Source of the DNA: an uncultured Erythrobacter sp.
GTDB lineage: Bacteria; Pseudomonadota; Alphaproteobacteria; Sphingomonadales; Sphingomonadaceae
Direction of reading: 5' to 3'
Length of the DNA stretch: 64,000 nucleotides
NCBI GenBank assembly: GCA_947488325.1
Contig: CANKYZ010000007.1
Span: 110,945-174,944, forward strand
This document shows, one piece after another, positions 1 through 9,043 of the stretch. The position numbers and the translations under genes are program-made. A model generated the notes under the pieces. It was not told the origin of the DNA. It saw nothing but the letters and a program-made list of their open reading frames with translations, and did not search any database. The first letter of the stretch is position 1. The number at the start of each line of letters is the position of its first letter.

Positions 1-1787
1 AACCAACCATCTTTATTGGAGCTGGTCGTGCCAGTCTTGCCCGCAACAGGTCTGCCGATCTGCGCAGCACGGCCGGTGCCGGTCTGAACCGCGGCCTGTA
101 AAAGATCGGTGATCCCAGCGGCAACATAATCAGGCACCAATTGGTTTTCACGCGCGCGCTCATGTTCGTAAATCGTCTCCCCGCCAGCAGTCGTAACCTT
201 CAATATACCATATGGTTCGACTGCCATTCCCCCTGCAGAAACCGAGGCAAAGGCGCGGGTCATCTCGATAAGCCGCACCTCTGATGAACCCAGAACCATT
301 GACGGGAAAGTTGATATTGGACTGCTAACACCAAAACGCCGCGCCATTGAGGCAACCGTGCCAAATCCGACCTCATTACCCAGCTGCGCAGCGACTGTGT
401 TAATCGAATAGGCAAAGGACGTTCGCAGATCTGTCTCACCGACATTGCGACCGTTGGAATTGCGCGGACTCCATCCGTCAATCGTGACCGGGACGTCTTT
501 GACTCTGTCGTCAGGCGTATAGCCAGCCTCTAACGCGGCGAGGAAGACGAACAATTTCCAAGACGATCCCGGCTGCCGCATCGCACTGGTCGCGCGGTTG
601 AAATTGGATTCAACATAGTCGGTGCCCCCAACCAAGGCGAGGATCGCGCCATCCCGGTCCAGACTGACCAGTGCGCCTTGCGTCCCATCAGGAGCATTGG
701 ACGCAATAGAGGCAGTCGCAGCGCGCTGCATACCCACATCCAGCGTTGTCCAAACTTCCAGTGGAGCATTGGTTTCCGGCAGCAATATATCAAGCTGTGG
801 CAGCGCCCAATCGGTAAAATAGCGCACAGAGTTTTGCCCTGATTGCTGTTTTAGTTCAACCGTATCAACATCAACCGACGCCTGCTCAGTCGTGATATAA
901 TTCTGCTCGCGCATCAGGCGCAGCACCACGCGGGCGCGATCAACCGCGGCCTGCACATCGGCGGTGGGGGAATATCGGCTCGGCGCCTTCACCAACCCTG
1001 CGATGATTGATGCTTCGGCGACGCTGAGTTCAGTCCCCGGATGGCTGAAGAATTTTCGGCTCGCACTGTCGACACCATAGGCACCGCCGCCGAAATAGAC
1101 CTTATTGAGATAGAGCTCGAGCAATTGCTCTTTGGTGAAACGCCATTCAAGCGCCATCGCAAGGACCGCTTCGCGCGCCTTGCGATCAAACGTGCGGTTG
1201 GATGATAGGAACAGATTGCGCGCCAGTTGCTGCGATATTGTAGAAGTGCCGCCAACGCGCGAACGTGATCCTGTGATGCCTTCAATTACCGCGCCGCCGG
1301 TGCGCCAGAAATCGACTCCGAAATGCGAATGAAACCGCCGGTCTTCGACCGCGATCATAGCATTGCGCATATTTTCTGGGATCTCGTCATGATCCAGCCA
1401 TTCGCCATAGCTTGGCCCGATCTCGACAATCTCACTGCCGTCGCGCGCGCGGACCAGAATTGTTTGCCCGGTTTGGTTTGCCTTTAACTGGTTGAAACTG
1501 GGGATTTCGCGCGCCGCAAAGCCAACTGCAAAGGCAAGGAAGATTGCACCCAAAAAAGCCGCCATGCCGCCCCAAAGGGTAAGGCGTTTGGTCCATTTCC
1601 ATAAAAAAGAAGGCTGTTTCGCGCCGCCGTTGGAAGACGAGCCGTTCCGCGACAGGCGTTTTTTGCCCGGACCAAAACCTTTGCTCCCGCCCCTTCCGGC
1701 ACCACTACCAGTACCGGCGCGTTCGGCTGCTGCGCGGCGTGAGCCTCGCCTACCTTTGTTCTGGAGACTGTTTCCCCGCTTCGACAT
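1..1787 (-). CDS. class A penicillin-binding protein (PBP1A family), 3' end outside window
   Basis: Bifunctional peptidoglycan glycosyltransferase/transpeptidase of the inner membrane, building and cross-linking the cell wall in the periplasm. The product has a basic, Gly-rich cytoplasmic N-terminus (about 60 residues), one membrane helix near residues 65-85, and a GT51 domain with the EDRRFHSHFG catalytic stretch and the GGSTISQQLARNL motif. The transpeptidase motifs follow in order: SSWK (SxxK with the active Ser), YSINT (SxN) and GKTGTT (KTG). I chose the ATG at 1787 because it gives the positively charged tail typical of this family and no later ATG precedes the helix. About 595 codons are present; the C-terminus runs off the left edge. 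Not a pseudogene in the part seen. Confidence 0.93.
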   Translation of the reverse strand, partial: MSKRGNSLQNKGRRGSRRAAAERAGTGSGAGRGGSKGFGPGKKRLSRNGSSSNGGAKQPSFLWKWTKRLTLWGGMAAFLGAIFLAFAVGFAAREIPSFNQLKANQTGQTILVRARDGSEIVEIGPSYGEWLDHDEIPENMRNAMIAVEDRRFHSHFGVDFWRTGGAVIEGITGSRSRVGGTSTISQQLARNLFLSSNRTFDRKAREAVLAMALEWRFTKEQLLELYLNKVYFGGGAYGVDSASRKFFSHPGTELSVAEASIIAGLVKAPSRYSPTADVQAAVDRARVVLRLMREQNYITTEQASVDVDTVELKQQSGQNSVRYFTDWALPQLDILLPETNAPLEVWTTLDVGMQRAATASIASNAPDGTQGALVSLDRDGAILALVGGTDYVESNFNRATSAMRQPGSSWKLFVFLAALEAGYTPDDRVKDVPVTIDGWSPRNSNGRNVGETDLRTSFAYSINTVAAQLGNEVGFGTVASMARRFGVSSPISTFPSMVLGSSEVRLIEMTRAFASVSAGGMAVEPYGILKVTTAGGETIYEHERARENQLVPDYVAAGITDLLQAAVQTGTGRAAQIGRPVAGKTGTTSSNKDGW

Positions 1788-1952
1788 TGGCACCCATTAT
1801 TTGATTACATACGTATTTCTCTAGGGTTCGGCATGCATAGAGCAGTTGTAACCGGGCGTGAACACAGCTCCGCGCGCCATCCCCGCCCATCATCATGTTG
1901 CATTCAAATTCTTGGGACCGCGAACAGCCACAGGTGACCAGATGAAGCCCGG

Positions 1953-2372
1953 CTATTCGCCTTTGGCATCATCCTCTCTTGCAAAGTCTAAAGCAGCAGA
2001 ATTGATGCAATAGCGCATGCCGCCTTCTTCGGGTGGGCCATCAGGGAAGACATGACCCAAATGGCCGCCACATGAAGTGCACAACACTTCTGTGCGGGTC
2101 ATACCAAAGGAAACGTCACTCCGTTCTTCGACATTTTCATTATCGGCAGGTTTGGTGAAGGCGGGCCAGCCGCAGCCACTATTGTATTTTGCATCGCTGG
2201 CAAATAGGATCGTTCCGCACCCAGCGCAGGTGTATTCGCCTTCGTCGAAATGTTTGTCATATTGCCCGGTAAACGCACGTTCTGTTCCGGCTTGGCGTAG
2301 AACATGGAACTGCTCAGGCGACAATTTGGCGCGCCAGTCGGCGTCCGTTTTTGCTTTGGGATCTTCAGTCAT
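1953..2372 (-). CDS. msrB: peptide-methionine (R)-S-oxide reductase MsrB
   Basis: Reduces methionine-R-sulfoxide in oxidised proteins, using thioredoxin. The 139-residue protein matches the usual single-domain MsrB length. Two CxxC pairs (CAGC and CTSC) form the structural zinc site, GCGWPAF and GHLGHVF are family signatures, and the catalytic cysteine lies in RYCINSAALDF close to the C-terminus. It stands alone between the penicillin-binding protein and a repeat-bearing intergenic region, transcribed leftwards. Confidence 0.96.
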   Translation of the reverse strand: MTEDPKAKTDADWRAKLSPEQFHVLRQAGTERAFTGQYDKHFDEGEYTCAGCGTILFASDAKYNSGCGWPAFTKPADNENVEERSDVSFGMTRTEVLCTSCGGHLGHVFPDGPPEEGGMRYCINSAALDFAREDDAKGE

Positions 2373-2504
2373 GATGGGTTCTCCTCAAGCGCTGCGTCTC
2401 TATAACGCCAATATCGGGTCGATCTGCGGGGATCGCAACCCAATCATCAGACTGCCAATTCGTCAGATAGCCAAACTGTCAGAAAGAACGCGCCGCTTTC
2501 CTAC

Positions 2505-2557
2505 AGCGATGCCGCAGCCCTAAAGCGATGCCGCAGCCCTAAAGCGATGCCGCAGCG
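2505..2557. repeat. three tandem copies of a 19-bp unit
   Basis: The unit AGCGATGCCGCAGCCCTAA occurs at 2505-2523 and 2524-2542 without a change; a third copy keeps its first 14 bases (2543-2556). It sits in the non-coding stretch downstream of the GST-like gene and upstream of msrB. No function can be assigned. Confidence 0.9.
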
Positions 2558-2802
2558 TAGCCAGAAGGGCGCTCATTCTCATCGTCGAACTGATCGATCC
2601 GGGCGGGTTCAAGCCCGCCCATGTTGAAAAGGGTGGGAATGACTTACTTGCAAAAAACGAAAAGTCACATTGGATTTGCAAATATTGCACGATTATCCAT
2701 GTTTTTCAGCTTCTTGTGGAACAAGCTATGTTTTTAATTCTGACCAAAGCGGTCCATGTCTCGGCCCAAATTCGTCGTCCACTCAGGCATTCAGCTGCTC
2801 AA
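2558..2802. other. non-coding stretch with a GC-rich hairpin
   Basis: No convincing gene. The only structure I see is an inverted repeat at 2601-2620, GGGCGGG and CCCGCCC around a 6-base loop. It has no T-run on either side, so it is not a standard intrinsic terminator, although it lies downstream of the leftward GST-like gene. Confidence 0.5.
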
Positions 2803-3474
2803 TCAACCATCCACCAGGGCATAATGGTCAGGCGGTTTGATCACATCCATCCGCTCCGACAAAAGCGGACGGAAGCTTGGACGGCTCTTAAACACTGAAT
2901 ACCAGCCGCGCGTCTGTTCGTGGCCCTTCCAGTCGATCCCGCCCAGATAGTCAGCGACGCTAATCTGCGCAGCTGCGGCGAGGTCAGCCATGCTCATCGT
3001 CGACCCGCCCAGCCATGGACGATTGTCGATTAACCAGTCCATGTAATCGAGATGCCCATGTGCCATCCGCATAGCTTCTCTCAAAGCGCGACTATCTGGC
3101 GGTTGGCGTAGAAAAATGCGTTTCTTCATCCGCTCAAGGAGTAGCGGAGCGGTGACATCATTGTAGAAATTCTCATCAAACAGCGCTGTCAGCCGCCGAA
3201 TCTCTGCTCGGTTGGTCGCCGTTCCATTGATCATCGGAGCCCGATCAACGGTCTCTTCCAAAAATTCGCCAATGGCGCGGCTGTCTGCCAGGGTAATGCC
3301 CTTACCTTCATTCACCAGAACAGGTGTCCGGCCTGCGGCATTGAGGTTGAGGAACATTTCGGACGCAGCCCAAGGGTCTTCGCGCACCAATTCATAGGCG
3401 ACGTTCTTCTCACCCATAAGAAGCCGGATCTTGCGCGAAAAAGGGCACAGAGGGAATTGGTAAAGCTGCCACAT
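2803..3474 (-). CDS. glutathione S-transferase-fold protein, FzlA-like
   Basis: A 223-residue GST-fold protein: N-terminal thioredoxin-like domain with CPFSRK at residues 10-15, then an all-helical C-terminal domain containing DLAAAAQISVADYLGG. The C-terminal pattern (ADYLGGIDW, then WY, then KSRPSFRPLLSER, then a short HYxxVD tail) recalls from memory the alphaproteobacterial group that includes Caulobacter FzlA, a GST-fold protein that binds FtsZ and is needed for cell division rather than detoxification. That assignment is an inference; a general GST function is the alternative. The ATG at 3474 gives the fold without extra residues. Confidence 0.8.
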   Translation of the reverse strand: MWQLYQFPLCPFSRKIRLLMGEKNVAYELVREDPWAASEMFLNLNAAGRTPVLVNEGKGITLADSRAIGEFLEETVDRAPMINGTATNRAEIRRLTALFDENFYNDVTAPLLLERMKKRIFLRQPPDSRALREAMRMAHGHLDYMDWLIDNRPWLGGSTMSMADLAAAAQISVADYLGGIDWKGHEQTRGWYSVFKSRPSFRPLLSERMDVIKPPDHYALVDG

Positions 3475-3520
3475 TATGCAGGCTCTATTGCCTCAAATTG
3501 CGATAGGTTGCCAGCATTGG

Positions 3521-3925
3521 CTACAGTCCTGCCGATTGTTTCATCAACAGGCAAGCGGGCATCATCGCCTCCACCCGTTCTGCGCCGTCATTGCTATCGA
3601 GAATTGCAAACTCGCGCGCTAGCAGATCTGACACTGCTTTGCGGCTGAGTTCGCGGCCTTCCATCAAATTCGCCACCGAACGCACAAAGAACTCGCGCCC
3701 GCCTTCGGTTTCCATATTGGGATATTCAGTTCCGCGTGGATCACCGTCCTTTTGCCACTGACTGACAAGAGCGAATGCAACACCGCAGCGCGGAGCCGTG
3801 GATTCCTGAATCGGCAGTTCATCGAGCGAGGCGAAAGCGACGGGCGCCGATGATTGTGGGTTGGTTGCGGGAGCAGCCTGCAGGGCAAATGGTGCGATGA
3901 TAGCGGTCATGAAAAGCGAGGTCAT
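3521..3925 (-). CDS. small exported protein of unknown function
   Basis: About 134 residues. The N-terminus (MTSLFMTAIIAPFALQAAP) looks like a signal peptide cleaved after an Ala-x-Ala site, so the mature protein should be periplasmic. Two cysteines remain in the mature part. I start at 3925 because AGGA lies about 7 bases upstream; an upstream in-frame ATG at 3949 has no better signal. No family recognised. It lies next to, and in the same direction as, the GST-like gene. Confidence 0.6.
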   Translation of the reverse strand: MTSLFMTAIIAPFALQAAPATNPQSSAPVAFASLDELPIQESTAPRCGVAFALVSQWQKDGDPRGTEYPNMETEGGREFFVRSVANLMEGRELSRKAVSDLLAREFAILDSNDGAERVEAMMPACLLMKQSAGL

Positions 3926-4041
3926 ACCGCGTCCTATACTGCACTGCATGAACCCATGGCTACGGCAGCAATATAAACAGGTTGTGGAGACGGTGCCCCG
4001 CCCCTACCTCGTCTATGTCATTCAATCAAAGGAGACCCTAA

Positions 4042-4434
4042 ATGCTCAATCACGTAATGATCGGTTCAAACGATATCGAACGATCAAAAGCGTTCTACAC
4101 AGCCGTTCTAGGCGTGCTGGGTGCGGGTGAACCATTCGTCAATGTAAACGACACAGGACACACCCGGTTGTTTTACAGCCATGACAACAGCACGTTCTCC
4201 ATCAGCCAGCCGATCAATGGTGAAGAAGCCAATTGTGCAAACGGTTTCACCATCGGTTTCAAATGCGATTCGTTGGAGCAAGTGGCGAAATTGCATGATG
4301 TCGCTTTGGCCAATGGCGGCACGAGCGTCGAAGATCCTCCTGGTCCACGCAGCGGATCAATGGGCACAATGAACTTATGCTACTTCCTCGATCCCGATGG
4401 TCACAAAATATGCGGTATCCATCGCGAAGAATAA
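4042..4434 (+). CDS. VOC (glyoxalase/bleomycin-resistance fold) family protein
   Basis: A 130-residue single-module protein of the vicinal oxygen chelate superfamily: it begins with the typical NHVMIGSNDIERSKAFYTAVLG stretch and ends with FLDPDGHKICGIHRE. Such proteins bind a metal and act as lyases, dioxygenases or resistance proteins; the substrate here cannot be told. A good ribosome binding site (GGAG) precedes the ATG by about 8 bases. It converges with metW, 16 bp away. Confidence 0.88.
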   Translation: MLNHVMIGSNDIERSKAFYTAVLGVLGAGEPFVNVNDTGHTRLFYSHDNSTFSISQPINGEEANCANGFTIGFKCDSLEQVAKLHDVALANGGTSVEDPPGPRSGSMGTMNLCYFLDPDGHKICGIHREE

Positions 4435-4450
4435 GTGAAGTTAGGTCAGC

Positions 4451-5056
4451 CTAACGGCTGAGTTCAAACACCGCGAATTCAGCTCGCCAATTTGCCCCAA
4501 TGGGCGAAATGGCGCGTTCATCAGCAAAGAACCAAGAGCGCTCAATATGAGCGCTCTTGGACTTTGCGAGGTCGCGGAAATCTTCGACCGTGACATGGTG
4601 GATATTGTCGGTTGCGTACCAGCTGACCGGCAATGCACGAGTGACCGGCATACGCCCGCCCAACAGCAAGGCGGTGCGGGTGCGCCAATGCGCAAAGTTG
4701 GGGAAACTGACAAAGGCCCGTGAGCCGACCCGCAGCAACTCGTCCAAAATCAGATCAGGTCGTATGGCGGTCTGGAGCGTCTGGCTTAGGATCGCGTAAT
4801 CAAACGCCTTGTCAGGATAATCGGCGAGGTCAGTGTTGGCATCGCCTTGCACCACCGAAAGCCCGCGCGAGACACAGCGCTCGACCAGAACCGGATCGAT
4901 CTCAATGCCGCGTGCATCGCATCGCTTTTGGGTTTCAAGCACTTCCATGAGATCGCCGTCGCCCGAACCAATGTCGAGCACTCGGGAACCGCTCTTAACC
5001 TGGTGAGCGATCACCGCAAGATCAGGCCGAAGACCCCAGGTTGTCGATGTTGTCAC
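4451..5056 (-). CDS. metW: methionine biosynthesis protein MetW
   Basis: A 201-residue methyltransferase-fold protein that in alphaproteobacteria is always paired with MetX and is thought to form the active homoserine acyltransferase with it. The SAM-fold glycine loop is visible as [12 protein letters not shown], followed by [17 protein letters not shown] and [15 protein letters not shown] are MetW-typical. It starts at a GTG whose first bases overlap the metX stop (GTGA at 5053-5056), so translation should be coupled. Confidence 0.95.
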   Translation of the reverse strand: MTTSTTWGLRPDLAVIAHQVKSGSRVLDIGSGDGDLMEVLETQKRCDARGIEIDPVLVERCVSRGLSVVQGDANTDLADYPDKAFDYAILSQTLQTAIRPDLILDELLRVGSRAFVSFPNFAHWRTRTALLLGGRMPVTRALPVSWYATDNIHHVTVEDFRDLAKSKSAHIERSWFFADERAISPIGANWRAEFAVFELSR

Positions 5057-6219
5057 AACTGCACTCCGGCAAGAAAGCCTTTCACAACACGATCCAATTG
5101 CTCGTGTTCCAACAGGAAGCTGTCATGGCCGTTTGGCGCGGACAGCTCGACGAAACTGACCCTCGCTCCGGCAGCGTTAAGGGCATGGACGATATGCCTG
5201 CTCTCAGCGGTCGGATACAACCAATCAGTGTCAAAGCTGATGAGGCAAAACCGAGTTGAGGATCCCGCGAACGCATCGCCAAGCTTGCCGCCATGCTCCT
5301 CTGCGAGGTCGAAATAGTCCATCGCCCGCGTGATATAGAGGTAGGAATTCGCATCAAACCGCTGGGTGAAACCGCTGCCCTGATACCGCAAATAGCTCTC
5401 GACCTGAAAATCCGCATCAAAGCCGAAACTTTTGAACGACCGATCCTGTAAACGCCGGCCGAACTTCGCAGTCAGCCCCTCTTCGGAAAGGTAGGTGATA
5501 TGCGCAGCCATCCGCGCCACTGCAAGGCCATTGTCCGGAGATGCCTCGCTCGCATAGTAATTGCCATCTGCCCAAGCTGGATCAGCCATGATCGCCTGCC
5601 GTCCCACTTCGTGGAATGCAATATTCTGTGCGGAATGCCGCGCAGTAGAGGCGATGACCAGTGCCCGCGCCGCACGGTCTGGCCAGTTGGCCGCAAGGCT
5701 AAGAGCTTGCATCCCGCCCATCGATCCACCAACAACCGTGTGCAATTGTTCGATCCCAAGTCCATCGAGTAGAGCGATAAGCCCGCGTACCATGTCACGA
5801 ATGGTGATGACCGGAAACCGCATTGCGTAAGGCTTGCCGTCTTCCGCCTCGCTCGCCGGGCCAGTGGAGCCCATACAGCTACCGATAACGTTAGCGCAGA
5901 TGACGTGCAGCTGGTCTGTATCGATAGGTTTTCGAGGACCGACCATTCGTTCCCACCAGCCTGGCTTTCCAGTGATCGGATGATCGCTGGCCAAATATTG
6001 ATCGCCGGTTAGCGCATGGCAAATCAGAACCGCATTGGATTTGTCCGGCGCCAATTCTCCATAAGTCTCAAATGCAATTTGCGCGCCGATCAGCACCTGT
6101 CCGCTATCCAGCGGCAATGGCTCAGGGATCTGGAATGTTGTAGAATTATTGAGCACGTAGGACTGAACCAAGATAAAGCCGGTGCCCAGACAAGCTCGGC
6201 ACCAGCGGAAAAATGACAA
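5053..6219 (-). CDS. metX: homoserine O-acetyltransferase MetX
   Basis: Alpha/beta-hydrolase-fold enzyme that acylates L-homoserine in the methionine pathway. The nucleophile elbow is [19 protein letters not shown], the late Asp in SFDTDWLYP and the catalytic His in [10 protein letters not shown] complete the family pattern. I take a TTG start at 6219 because AAGGGAGG lies just upstream; in-frame GTG at 6156 would also give a normal N-terminus but has no ribosome site. The acyl donor (acetyl- or succinyl-CoA) cannot be settled by eye. First gene of a metX-metW operon, divergent from hisC. Confidence 0.93.
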   Translation of the reverse strand: MSFFRWCRACLGTGFILVQSYVLNNSTTFQIPEPLPLDSGQVLIGAQIAFETYGELAPDKSNAVLICHALTGDQYLASDHPITGKPGWWERMVGPRKPIDTDQLHVICANVIGSCMGSTGPASEAEDGKPYAMRFPVITIRDMVRGLIALLDGLGIEQLHTVVGGSMGGMQALSLAANWPDRAARALVIASTARHSAQNIAFHEVGRQAIMADPAWADGNYYASEASPDNGLAVARMAAHITYLSEEGLTAKFGRRLQDRSFKSFGFDADFQVESYLRYQGSGFTQRFDANSYLYITRAMDYFDLAEEHGGKLGDAFAGSSTRFCLISFDTDWLYPTAESRHIVHALNAAGARVSFVELSAPNGHDSFLLEHEQLDRVVKGFLAGVQL

Positions 6220-6284
6220 TTTCCTCCCTTAACCGCTGCCCTCACGCTTGTCGAAGGGCGGTTTTTCTTTCAAGCGCATTGCCA

Positions 6285-7400
6285 ATGAGAACTGCACCTG
6301 TCCCAAAGCCCTATATCCTTGGCATCCACGCCTATGTTCCCGGTAAGGCGACCGCCAGCGATGGACGAGCGCTGATAAAGCTTTCCGCGAATGAAAACCC
6401 GCTTGGCTCCAGCCCAGCAGCTTTGGCTGCGTTGGCGGAGGAGCGCGGGGCAGATACAATTGACGCGGCCTCTTATCCTGATCCGAGCGCGAACGCTCTG
6501 CGTGCCGCAATTGCGAAGCTGCACGGATTGGATGCGGAGCGGATTGTCTGTGGGACCGGATCTGACGAACTGCTGAACCTCGCCGCGCAAGGTTTTGCCG
6601 GAACGGGCGATGAAGTGCTGTTCAGCCGCAACAGTTTTGCAGTTTATGACATTGCCGCAAGACGATGCGGCGCGAACCCGATTGAAGTTACCGATCGCGC
6701 TTTCATCGCCAATGTCGATGCAATCCTGAACGCAGTCAGCGAACGCACGCGGGTTGTCTTCCTCGCCAATCCGAATAATCCGACCGGGACTTGGCTGGAG
6801 CCAAGCGAAGTCCGCCGGCTCCATGCAGGTCTGCCCGGCAATGTGCTGCTGGTCTTGGATGAAGCCTATTCCGAATATCTCGATCCAGCAAACCAGATTG
6901 ACGGGTTCACGTTGGCCGCTGAGCACGAAAACGTGCTAGTCACGCGGACTTTCTCCAAGATTTACGGCCTTGCTGCCGAACGCATTGGATGGGCAACCGG
7001 TGCCCCCGGGCTGATCGACGTGCTCAACCGCATTCGCGGGCCGTTTAACGTAACCGTAAGCGGCCAGAAAGCAGCGTTGGCGGCGCTGGGTGATCAGCAA
7101 TTCGTTGCAGAAAGCCGTGTGCACAATTCCGCTGAGCGAGCACGGTTCATCGAAGCCATCGCGGCATTGGGCAATCACGGGCTCTCCGCCGTACCGAGCG
7201 AGGCGAATTTCGTGTTGGTTCGTTTTCAAGGTAGCGTGACAGCAAAGGCTGCACTGAATGCGATCGCCGAAGCTGGTTATGCCGTGCGCCACCTTCCTGA
7301 TGAGCAATTGTCCGATGCTTTGCGCATCACGATCGGCAATTCAGATGACATGGTCCGCGTCACTGCGACTTTGCGCAAACTTTGCGGAGAAGAAGCATGA
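6285..7400 (+). CDS. hisC: histidinol-phosphate aminotransferase
   Basis: PLP-dependent class I/II aminotransferase, 371 residues from the ATG at 6285 (MRTAPVPKPYILGIHAYVPGK, the normal HisC beginning). An upstream ATG at 6213 would overlap the metX start and add an unusual Cys/Arg-rich tail. Visible family motifs are LSANENPLGSS, NPNNPTGTW, DEAYSEY and the cofactor lysine in TFSKIYGLAAERIGW. It is coupled to the next gene by an ATGA overlap. In many sphingomonads this enzyme serves both histidine and aromatic amino acid synthesis; here its partner is the tyrosine-pathway dehydrogenase. Confidence 0.95.
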   Translation: MRTAPVPKPYILGIHAYVPGKATASDGRALIKLSANENPLGSSPAALAALAEERGADTIDAASYPDPSANALRAAIAKLHGLDAERIVCGTGSDELLNLAAQGFAGTGDEVLFSRNSFAVYDIAARRCGANPIEVTDRAFIANVDAILNAVSERTRVVFLANPNNPTGTWLEPSEVRRLHAGLPGNVLLVLDEAYSEYLDPANQIDGFTLAAEHENVLVTRTFSKIYGLAAERIGWATGAPGLIDVLNRIRGPFNVTVSGQKAALAALGDQQFVAESRVHNSAERARFIEAIAALGNHGLSAVPSEANFVLVRFQGSVTAKAALNAIAEAGYAVRHLPDEQLSDALRITIGNSDDMVRVTATLRKLCGEEA

Positions 7401-8305
7401 GCATTGAGAAGGTTGCCATTATCGGGCTCGGTCTGCTGGGCGGGTCAATCGGCCTCGCAGTTCAGGCGCAGGCTCCGGGAATTGCGACCAAAGGTTACGA
7501 CCTTGATGCTGAAGTGCGCACAACTGCGCGCAATCGGGGATTGGCTGGCACAATCTATGAAACCGCTGCCGAAGCCGTGCACGATGCAGATCTTGTGATC
7601 CTTTGTGTGCCAGTGGGGGCGATGGAGGAAGCGGCGCGAGGCCTTGTAGACCATATCCGTCCCGATGCGATCATCTCCGATGTTGGCTCTTCCAAACAAA
7701 GCGTTGGCGAAGCGCTGTCACGGGCGCTGCCGAAATCCACGATCATTCCGGCTCACCCTGTTGCCGGGACCGAACAGAGCGGACCGGAAGCAGGCTTTGC
7801 CTCGCTCTTCACCAATCGCTGGTGCATCCTCACCCCTCCGCAGCACGCAGATGCCGCCGACATCGAAGCGCTCAGTGCGTTTTGGACTAAGCTTGGCGCG
7901 AATGTGGAGTTGATGGACGCTGAACATCACGACCTTGTCTTGGCGGTCACCAGCCACATCCCGCATTTGATCGCCTTCACCATTGTCGGCACGGCGAGCG
8001 ACCTTGAAGAAGTCACCCGGTCCGAAGTCATCAAATATTCCGCAGGCGGCTTTCGCGACTTCACTCGCATCGCCGCCTCCGACCCGGTGATGTGGCGTGA
8101 CGTATTCCTCAATAATAAGGGCGCGGTGCTAGAGATGCTCGGGCGCTTTTCCGAGGATTTGACCGCATTGCAACGCGCGATCCGATCAGGAGACGGCGAA
8201 ACTTTGCATCAGCTCTTCAGCCGCACCCGAGCAATAAGGCGTCAAGTGATCGAAGAAGGTCAGGATGATGATCGACCCGATTTCGGCCGCGAAGATCATG
8301 AGTGA
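7397..8305 (+). CDS. prephenate/arogenate dehydrogenase (TyrA/TyrC family)
   Basis: NAD(P)-dependent dehydrogenase of tyrosine synthesis, 302 residues. It opens with the dinucleotide-binding loop IIGLGLLGGSIG; SDVGSSKQ, HPVAGTEQSGP, the VTSHIPHL block and GGFRDFTRIAASDPVMW are characteristic of the family. No chorismate mutase or ACT domain is fused. I start at the ATG at 7397 inside the hisC stop (ATGA overlap) rather than 15 bases upstream. Whether it prefers prephenate, arogenate or both cannot be read from sequence alone. Confidence 0.93.
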   Translation: MSIEKVAIIGLGLLGGSIGLAVQAQAPGIATKGYDLDAEVRTTARNRGLAGTIYETAAEAVHDADLVILCVPVGAMEEAARGLVDHIRPDAIISDVGSSKQSVGEALSRALPKSTIIPAHPVAGTEQSGPEAGFASLFTNRWCILTPPQHADAADIEALSAFWTKLGANVELMDAEHHDLVLAVTSHIPHLIAFTIVGTASDLEEVTRSEVIKYSAGGFRDFTRIAASDPVMWRDVFLNNKGAVLEMLGRFSEDLTALQRAIRSGDGETLHQLFSRTRAIRRQVIEEGQDDDRPDFGREDHE

Positions 8306-8311
8306 GGCTGA

Positions 8312-9031
8312 CTAAACGCTGGCTGACAACGTGCCGGTTGGAACACTCTCACCAGTGTTGAGCGCATTGATCGCCCGGTGCACTCGGCGCTCAATTTCAA
8401 CACGAGGCAAGCCAGGGGGTATAGTTTCTCCCACACGGTAGGTGATCGTCCCCGATTGTTTGACAATTCTGTGATACAGCGGCCCGCTATTCACCGCGAT
8501 CGGCACAACCGGCAGATCCAGAAGTTTGTAAATCCCAGCAAAGCCTGACTGCAGCGGCGGTTCGTCGCCATGTTCGACACGGGTTCCTTCAGGGAAAATG
8601 ACTAGCGGGCGGCCTTCTCTTGTGCGATCCCGCGCAGTAGAGATCATCGCACGCAAAGCCTGCGCACCCTTAGTGCGTTCCACTGGTATCAGGCCATAGA
8701 TGCGCGCCGACATCCCCCATCCAGGGATCAAGAATAGCTCTCGTTTTGCAAAGACGGTTGGGAAGCGAAACAGGCGCGGCATATCGATCGCTTCAAAGAA
8801 ACTCTCATGCTTGACCGCGATCAGAACAGGTTCATCCGGGATGATACCTTCCTGCACAATGGTGATGCCCAACAGAGAGCTGACGCACCAGCGGTGCCAC
8901 TTGCCCCAGACTGCCACAACCTTTTTCAATGCTTCTCGCCCAAACGGGATTGCCAGCACTGATGCGATCACCAGCATTGCACTGAACCCATAAAAGAGCG
9001 GGTAAAAAAGAAGGTTGCGAGGGATCGCCAC
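8312..9031 (-). CDS. plsC: 1-acyl-sn-glycerol-3-phosphate acyltransferase (PlsC family)
   Basis: Membrane-bound acyltransferase of phospholipid synthesis, 239 residues, with a hydrophobic N-terminal segment (about residues 8-28). Motif III is clear as FPEGTR. Motif I, normally HxxxxD, reads HESFFE followed by AID, so the acidic residue is Glu at the usual place, or the block is shifted; most of the remaining pattern (KHES, IPVERTKGAQ) is regular. Starts with GTG, 12 bp after the DUF218 gene, as last gene of the ftsE-ftsX operon. Converges with the tyrosine-pathway gene. Confidence 0.88.
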   Translation of the reverse strand: MAIPRNLLFYPLFYGFSAMLVIASVLAIPFGREALKKVVAVWGKWHRWCVSSLLGITIVQEGIIPDEPVLIAVKHESFFEAIDMPRLFRFPTVFAKRELFLIPGWGMSARIYGLIPVERTKGAQALRAMISTARDRTREGRPLVIFPEGTRVEHGDEPPLQSGFAGIYKLLDLPVVPIAVNSGPLYHRIVKQSGTITYRVGETIPPGLPRVEIERRVHRAINALNTGESVPTGTLSASV

Positions 9032-9043
9032 TTATCGAATGCC

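Noticed and set aside
2601..2620. Intrinsic terminator at the GC hairpin
   Set aside because: No T-run on either side, so it does not qualify as an intrinsic terminator.
6150..6284. SAM-II or related riboswitch upstream of metX
   Set aside because: The leader between metX and hisC is about 65 bp and lacks the conserved pseudoknot end (GCTAAA near the ribosome site) on the minus strand. No fold of that type found by eye.
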